Assembly: GCA_029255685.2 (NCBI GenBank)
Contig: CM055313.2
Location: 53,111,579 to 53,175,578 of the forward strand
Reading direction: 5' to 3'
Length of the DNA: 64,000 nucleotides
From: Silene conica
Taxonomy: Eukaryota; Streptophyta; Magnoliopsida; Caryophyllales; Caryophyllaceae
Position 1 is the first letter of the stretch. Every line of letters starts with the position of its first letter. The notes beneath the pieces are model-generated. The model searched no databases and had not been told where the DNA came from. It worked only from the letters and a program-made list of their open reading frames with translations. This document shows positions 57,476 to 64,000 of the stretch, piece by piece. Made by a program: the position numbers and the translations under genes.

Positions 57476-59113
57476 GAAAGTGATGAAATACCTATAGCCT
57501 TCTCGTGCGTTGATCGACATAGGGCCACATACGTCCGTATGTATGAGTCCTAATAGGTCGGCAGCGCGCATTCCAACACCTTTGAAGGAAATACGAGTCA
57601 TTTTGCCGATGAGACATGATTCACACGTGCCATATGATTCGAAATCAAAGGGCGAAATAGCTCCATTCTGTATGAGCTGTTTAACGCGTTTCTCATTTAT
57701 GTGTCCCATACGACAATGTCATAGGTAAGTTTGATCTTTGTCACCTACCTTTATTCTTTTATTATTCACATGTAATATCTCGGTAGTTTGATCTAAAACA
57801 TAAATTCCATTCATGGAAACTGCCTTGCCATAAATCATATTGTGTAAGGAGAAAATACAGCTATTATTCTCTATTACAAATGAAAAACGAAGTTTGTCAA
57901 GTGCAGAAACTAAAATAATGTTTTTGGATAAACTAGGAACATAATAACAGTTATATAAAAATAACTCGAATCCACATGGAAGCTGGATTACGTATGTTCC
58001 CTTCGAGACTGCAGCCACACGTGCTCCATTCCCGACACGCAGGTCCACCTCACCCTTGGTTAGGGGTTCTTGGTTTCGGAGGCCCTGCACATGATTACAT
58101 AGATGAGAACCACAACCAGTATCAAGTACCCAAGTTCCGCAACTTGCATGGTTAATCTCAATCATGTGAATAAAAGAAGGAGAAGACATACCAACAGGAG
58201 TAACACGGCCTGCCTTAATGTCCTCGCGATACACGGGGCATGAGCGCCTCCAATGCCCAGTCTTGTGGCAATGGTGACATTCCATGCTTGTATCCTTGCT
58301 CTTTGTCTTGCCTTGTGAGTTACTCGACTCACCAGGCCCACTCTTAGCAAATCCTGGTTTCTTGAACCTGGGCTTACCTACTGCTAGGTCGCCCTGAGCT
58401 TTAGCCTTCCCTTTACCTTTTCCCTTACTGGAGATCATGAGAACATCCTGCTTTAGACTCCCACTCAACTTTAGATCCTTCTCAGTCTGTACGAGAAGGG
58501 AGTGGAGCTCATGGGGAGTCTTCTTCATGTCGTTCATGTAGTAGTTGGCCCTAAAGAGGGCGAACCCATCATGAAGTGAATGAAGCATGCGATCAACGAT
58601 GATGTTCTCACTGATCTTGCAGTTTAGGGACTCCAGTTTCTCGATATTCTCAATCATGTTGAGAATATGTGGGCTAACAGCTTGGCCCTTCTGGAGTTTC
58701 GCCTCAAAGAAGCGACAGGTATGCTCATAAGAAACGATTCTCGGAGCCTTGGAGAATTCGTTAGTGAGCGTGGTGAAAATCTTGTTTGCACCACGGGTTA
58801 TGAAGCGTCTTTGCAAATTGGATTCCATTGCATAGATGAGTACGTTCTTTATCGCACCCGCTTCCATAACGAAATCGCTATGAGTGCGAATTTCGTTGGC
58901 TCTAGCTCCAGTTCCTGGGTGTGGCGGAATGGGCTCAGTTAAGAACTTGAGCTTTCCGTCAGCAATGGCAGCATTCCGTAGTGCTGCCTCCCAGTCAGAG
59001 AAGTTTGACCCATCATTCCTCAGTCTAGTTGACTGATTCATGGAGTCCATGAAGGCTTTTAGCCAGGATTCACGTGCTAGCTTGGCACTTGGCATTGGGT
59101 CTTCACCAGCCAT

Positions 59114-60938
59114 TTTAGTTTTACAGCAGTTTTAATGAACGTGTTCTACACTGAAAGAACATAAAACAAAACCATATAAGCAACTTATTGTTGTGATTTA
59201 AGTCTATATTAAATTGAATTTAAACTCGTAGACTCATGCATTTATATAATTGATCTCCCTCAAGAATTATATAAACGATCCCAAGACTCAATTTCCGTAT
59301 ATTGATAAGCCCACAGTTTGGCTAATTCCAATCGTTGGAACTCTTGGTCGATAGATTTCCGTAAATCCTATCTATTAGTCCATCTCAGTCACTAGAATAT
59401 TATCGAGTGACCATGATGTTGAGATAAAATAAATCATCTGTTCCCACTTACCCGACGTAGAAGGGGTCATATTATGCCTACCGACGAAGAAGGGATTCAT
59501 GGGAGGCTGATTTATAAAGACTAATCTCAATTTTTGGTTATACGAGGAAGACCCCATCAACTCTTATTTATCCATATTTAAGTGAACTAAAAACTAGCAT
59601 TTGCGTGAATGAATTAAATAAAGTGATGGCTTTTAAATTGACATGTGACATCTGTATTGTCACAGAAAACTAACGCGTGACCTCTACATGAGTCAGTTTT
59701 CAGGCATGATATAGGTGGTTTGGTTTTTAGGCGGAATATGATGCAAGATATTATCGAAGAAAGCATAAAGGTAAATGCAATAAACGTAAATAAAAGTCCT
59801 AGTGTGGCCTATCCTACCAAAATAAACATAAAACAACTTGGAATCCACTGTTGGACCCTAGAAGCTTGTCTTGATGTTCCATCTTGGTCCTTGCAGCGGG
59901 AGTGAGCATCCGGTCTCCGTCTTGTCTTTGGTCTTCACAAAATTACTAATTTAAATTACAAAGGTAATCCTAGATACATTCTAATTTAAATACAAAAGTA
60001 ATTACATGGCAAAAACCCAAAACGGAGATTCAAGATCTCAAAATTACAAGCAAGATCGTGTCCCTTCATTACGGTGACACAATCTTCTAAGGCCACACTA
60101 AGTTACAACCGTTTGCAAAAATTAAATACGTTATTGAAAGCATTCAAGGCATTCACAAGACGATAAATAAAATGCATCAACTAAAAACAATTTATACATG
60201 ACATAATACTGTTATTATGATTAATAAATTTATATCAAACCACCTTTTAAGATTAAAATTAAGTGACTATACCGTTTTAATCACCAATTTTAACAAACAT
60301 ATAATCCATTATTTTAAACTGTTTTAAAACAATATGTATCAAACGAGGGTGAACCGTTTCACTAAATAATACACTATTTCCGTATATAGTATATTATTTT
60401 AAGCCATGTGAAAATAAAACATGTTATTTTCGAAAATAAAATAAAAAACGAGTCTGTTACAGGGGGGAGGTCGACCGACCAGAAATTGTGGTCGACCGAC
60501 CTCCTGCCGAAAAACGGAAAAATTCTGCAACAGTGAAATCGGTCGACCGACCTATTAATTAGGTCGACCGACCAACATGCAGTAAAAACGAATTTCAGAA
60601 AACGCAAAACGCTGCAATTTTTGAAATTAACACAAGTTTTTACCTTTTAAACTTTGATTTAAAACAAGTAAATCAAAAATAACATCAACAAAGGTTCACA
60701 TATTGTCAAGAATATCGATTAATTAACAATATGTAAACAGGAATCGAAAAACAAGATCGAAAACCCACAAAGGAAACTGTTTTTTTTTTAAAAAAAAAAA
60801 ACAGAAAACTCACACAGGGGCGGTCGACCGACCGCTAATACTGGTCGACCGACCGACGCAGCAGCAGAAACGAGATTTTTCCAAATCTTTTAAAAAAAAT
60901 TTATGAAAAACACAAAAGTAAAATTTTCATGGCCTAAG
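59114..60938 (-). other. leader of element C
   Basis: About 1.8 kb of non-coding DNA between PBS and gag, colinear with the B leader. It contains GGTCGACC palindromes at 60469-60574 and 60821-60858, and A/T runs near 60781-60802. No believable gene is present. Confidence 0.75.
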
Positions 60939-60950
60939 GCTCTGATACCA
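60939..60950 (-). promoter_or_regulatory. primer-binding site of element C, initiator-Met tRNA type
   Basis: GCTCTGATACCA on the plus strand is the reverse complement of TGGTATCAGAGC, two bases inside the 5' LTR. Confidence 0.95.
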
Positions 60951-60952
60951 CT

Positions 60953-61941
60953 TGTGGGGAATAAAGCATGTATTCACCCTAAACTTGCAGGATTATAATG
61001 AAAAATACAGTTGTGTTTATAGTCATAAGATTAAAAAGGATAAGAAAAAGAATTCAACCTTTGGTCCTTTGTGCTTATGGCCTAAGAAGAGGAATTAAAG
61101 TAAATTCCCTCCTATAACTTGCACCCAAGACTTGATTGAGATGATGCCGCGTGTGCTAGAAAATACTCTCCAATTGCCTTGCAATATGGGGAGAGCTTTT
61201 GAGAGGTTTTAGATGTGAGATCTGAGTTTTGGGAAAAAGATGTTCTCAAAACCCTAATTGTGAGAATTATCAATTACCAGTAAGTGACAACAGGAGAAAG
61301 ACTCTCCTTTTGTATTACTTAGGTCGGCCGAATGGGTCTTGGGTAAGGGTGGGCTTTTTCCACTCTTACCTTATACCTTTGCGTGATTCGACCCGTTTAG
61401 CTTTAAGTTGTTCGCGGGTTTTATTTATAAATCGTAACATGTTATCAGATATTAATACAGTCGATATATTAATAATGGTCTGACAAAATACGATATTGTA
61501 TAATTACCCAAATTAATATAACTGTTTATATTAATACGCGAATACTATATCTAATTAAATATAACCGTTTATATTTAATTTACGAATTAATCTTGTAATC
61601 CGTATTAGCTAAAATTATTTAATCCGTATTAAATAATAATCTCAACATCTTATTGACTAATTTATTAGTCAACACCTCTGACTAACTGTTTAGTCATATC
61701 CGGCATAAATGTGACTGTATTTTCATACCTTCACATCTCTCAAACGTGTCCTATAGGTGTGACGTATAGGGACCAGTTGATCACCGCCATCCGTATGACA
61801 ATAACGTCAAACTTATCTAGCAAGCCAACCGTTATTGATAAACGTGGATCAACTGGTAATAATACAAAAGTATGCCCTTGTGATCCTTAAAGAGATTTAA
61901 TGAGTCATTGTACTTAATTGTCAAGGACACCAGCCCCAACA
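60953..61941 (-). repeat. 5' LTR of element C (right, 989 bp)
   Basis: Pairs with the left LTR with about three mismatches by eye and is followed by GACAA. Confidence 0.96.
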
Positions 61942-63024
61942 GACAATGAGAGCATTTTCTGTTTTGGTTTGGGGAGGGTAATGCATCCTTTTGCGTCTGC
62001 ATTTGCATTTGTATGCATTCACGTTTATTTTATGTCATTTAATTCTTCTTCCCTCAAAAAAAATCAAAAAATCAAAAAATCAAAAAAACGCACATTTATT
62101 TATGCATATAGTCAAGTCAGATTGAAGTTTCCCTCGATGATGGTATTGCACTTTAAGTCGTACCTATTGCTATTCCCTGCATTTTTCACGACCTATTTAG
62201 TAAAATCTTATAAAGCAATGTCTCGAATTTTGTTTTGAAATACATTCTTGGAATATTAGACTTGACTTGTATTTTTGGCAACCTACTTAAAACTCTAAGG
62301 TTTAGAGCTTATAACCGGTGACATCCATGACCAGTTCATCTAGGATTGAGAGTAGTTACTCCCTGCATTTTATAGTATTGCATGTATATGACATTTGATT
62401 TCTTACTGTCTGCATGCATGGGTTTGTGGTCGGTATCACATGTTTGGAGAATGCTTGCAATTTCCCTCTTTCTCTTTTTACCCATTAAACTCCACACCTA
62501 GCCAAATCTATCAGTTGGCCGAAAAACTACACCCAAATCTAAGCCTACCTTGTGTCGAGCTAGTTTAGTGTCAGTTTTTGTGGTATATGTACTATTGTAT
62601 CAGTTTTGGTTCGTTCTCTTGCATTGGAGTTGGTAATTGAAGAAGTTGGAAGTCTGAATTGGATTGGATTTATTGAAAGATTAGCTGAAAATCAAGAGAA
62701 CAAAAAAATAGCAAAGAAAAAAAAGGAGACGGAAAAGAAAAGAAAAAGATACGTACATCGTTTATATCTTTTGGTAATTAATAAGTGCTTCATAAGCTAA
62801 TTGGTTTTATTCTGAATCATATTATTTGGTTTTAGCGAGTTGTATGCTGAATCATGGCATTGTGATTCATTATGAGATAAGAAGACGGATGTTGTTACAT
62901 GGTTAAGATTAGGTAGCTAACTTGACGCCTTACCCCCTCTTTTCCATAATTGTTTTGCCTCCTTCATACCCATTACCTCACTTATCCAAATTCTTGCAAG
63001 TATTCGGCATGTGATAGTCCTTGA
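61942..63024 (+). other. 3' non-coding region of element G
   Basis: Homologous to 40330-40760 of F. It has repeated TCAAAAAA units (62054-62088) and an A-rich stretch near 62700-62745. No coding domain is recognised. It is cut at 63024 by the LTR of J before its own LTR is reached. Confidence 0.65.
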
Positions 63025-64000
63025 TGTTGGGAATTGTGTCCTCAACAATAGTGCGATCACATAATTAAATCTCATGACGAGAATACGCAAGGGATGATTC
63101 GAAATTATATATATTGTCAACTGACCAACATTAATCGGTAATGATTGGCTGACTAGAGTTTGACATTACTGTCGTATGACGGTGGTGGTCAGTTGATTCC
63201 TTTAGGTCACACCTATAGGACAATTCCCTTAATTGATAAACTGATCAACTGTATATTGATACGAGTTGATCAAATTCCTTAAAATTAATATATCGAGAAA
63301 TGAGAGGTTAAATCTTAATGTAAGATTTGTATTGGAAATTGAAACGTGTCAATTCTCAAATGTTAATCGATGTTTACGAAACGTCGAGATTAGAATGAAA
63401 AGGGTTAGTGGCTATTGCAATTGTTGTATATATATATTGTATTGACGATTATTGTAATGACCATTTTATAAAACCGTAATTACGAATTACTAAGTCGGTT
63501 TGTTAAATATGATTTAATTAATTTATAAATAATATTTATTTGATAAATATGTATTTTAAGTTAATACAATTGCATTTTCTGTCATGGTATGTCACATGTC
63601 ACATAAAATGTACAAATGACATTTTTATAAAATGGATGTCCATTTTAGTTTTAGGGTGCCGGTTTTGGGGTTGGTGATTAAGGGGTTTAAATTTTGTGTG
63701 ATGATGTTATAAAACACAATCATGACCTAGCCTTAATATCTAATTGTTAGGGTTGCATGGCTAGGTCATGGGTAATCTAAAATCCAACCCAAACCACCCT
63801 TTCCCAAAAAACCTACCCGGCCACCTCATTTCCATAACACATTTTACGTAAAATTGTTTACATAACTTACATTGATTCATTCTAATTTGGTTACAAGGTC
63901 TGAAAACCCATTTTCTAGAGTGAGAAACACAAAAACCTTCAAAATAATATTCTCATATTATAAATAATTACATACTATAATTGTTATAGTATTAATTTTA
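63025..64000 (+). repeat. LTR of copia element J, cut by window end
   Basis: It starts TGTTGGGAATTGTGTCCTCA and contains GGTAATGATTGGCTGACTAG and TCACACCTATAGGACA, clearly related to the LTRs of A-D but much diverged. The nested inverted repeat is kept with different bases (TCAACTGACC / GGTCAGTTGA). About 976 bp are visible. Whether it is a 5' LTR or a solo LTR cannot be told. Confidence 0.75.

Larger units (their letters stand above)
48973..59113 (-). pseudogene. gag-pol region of element C (broken; split by element I at 51372-57475)
   Basis: Gag starts at 59113 (minus) with the same N-terminus as B, then the CCHC knuckle CHHCHKTGHWRRSC, protease LDTGCGSHLCNH, and the GAG-pre-integrase finger and first integrase part (to about 57481). 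Element I intervenes. Beyond it are the rest of integrase (RSDRGGEY), RT (YVDDILLIGND) and RNase H to 48973. The pol part to the left of I is open throughout. The insertion and about one other break make the copy non-functional. Confidence 0.93.
47122..61941 (-). mobile_element. Ty1/copia element C, minus strand, young, interrupted by copia element I
   Basis: C has two 989-bp LTRs (47122-48110 and 60953-61941) flanked by GACAA. Read on the minus strand: 5' LTR (right), PBS 60939-60950, leader with GGTCGACC palindromes, gag from 59113, pol to 48973, 3' non-coding region and 3' LTR (left). By eye the LTRs differ at about three sites, so roughly 0.1 million years at usual rates. It belongs to the family of A and B. 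It is interrupted in integrase by element I (51372-57475) and has about one further break in the coding region. Confidence 0.96.
44303..63024 (+). mobile_element. element G: 3' half of an old Athila-like gypsy element, split by copia C
   Basis: G is visible as 44303-47121 and 61942-63024. Its left half starts at the end of D and holds non-coding DNA with TCGATCGA palindromes, then an ORF region like the extra 3' ORF of Athila. Its right half is homologous to the 3' non-coding region of F (GGTTTGGGGA, A-rich TCAAAAAA runs, TTTATGCATATAG, GGCAACCTACT, TCTAAGGTTTAGAGCTTA). LTRs, gag and pol are not in the window. D and J abut it, and C (with a GACAA duplication) inserted into it. It is broken and is the oldest layer here. 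Confidence 0.75.

Noticed and set aside
62606-62800. Plus-strand frame with lysine-rich part in element G
   Set aside because: The lysine-rich part is an A-rich stretch in the Athila 3' non-coding region that also occurs in F.

Overview
The window looks like repeat-dense nuclear DNA of a flowering plant, probably a eudicot. The Ty1/copia and Athila-type Ty3/gypsy elements, the CACTA transposons, the intron-containing fragments of plant genes and the AT-rich base composition all point that way. I cannot name the species. I see no complete host gene. Almost all 64 kb is a nest of transposable elements inserted into one another, and most boundaries are fixed to the base by LTR ends and target-site duplications.

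From outside in, the frame is the 3' half of an old Athila-type element, G (44303-47121 and 61942-63024). Copia element D ends at 44302 against G, and D itself has been hit repeatedly: by a solo-LTR-like block E (10785-27511), by a CACTA transposon carrying UPF1 exons (29392-33513), and by a gag-only gypsy element F (35269-43400). At its left edge D meets a block of captured gene fragments (4441-about 8464). Block E carries a very young copia element B (12402-26152), which carries another CACTA transposon (18324-23524). On the left, copia element A (1-4440, 3' part only) abuts the gene-fragment block. On the right, minus-strand copia element C (47122-61941) lies in G and is split by copia element I (51372-57475), which looks whole and has LTRs identical by eye. 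The last kilobase is the LTR of another copia element, J.

A, B and C belong to one family with LTRs of about 990 bp, a gag with one CCHC knuckle, a PBS complementary to initiator-Met tRNA and long non-coding stretches on both sides of gag-pol. D is an older relative and J a distant one. I is a different copia family. F has an Asp-tRNA-type PBS and a gag-protease reading frame but no pol.

The points most worth following are the host-gene captures (seven consecutive UPF1 helicase exons in one CACTA element; M3 oligopeptidase, callose synthase and receptor-kinase exons in another block), a palindromic GGTCGACCGACC motif shared by unrelated LTR elements, a fossil LTR head just upstream of the real 3' LTR in A, B and C, and a hairpin in the copia LTR with one compensatory base-pair change. 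Divergences and ages were counted by eye.
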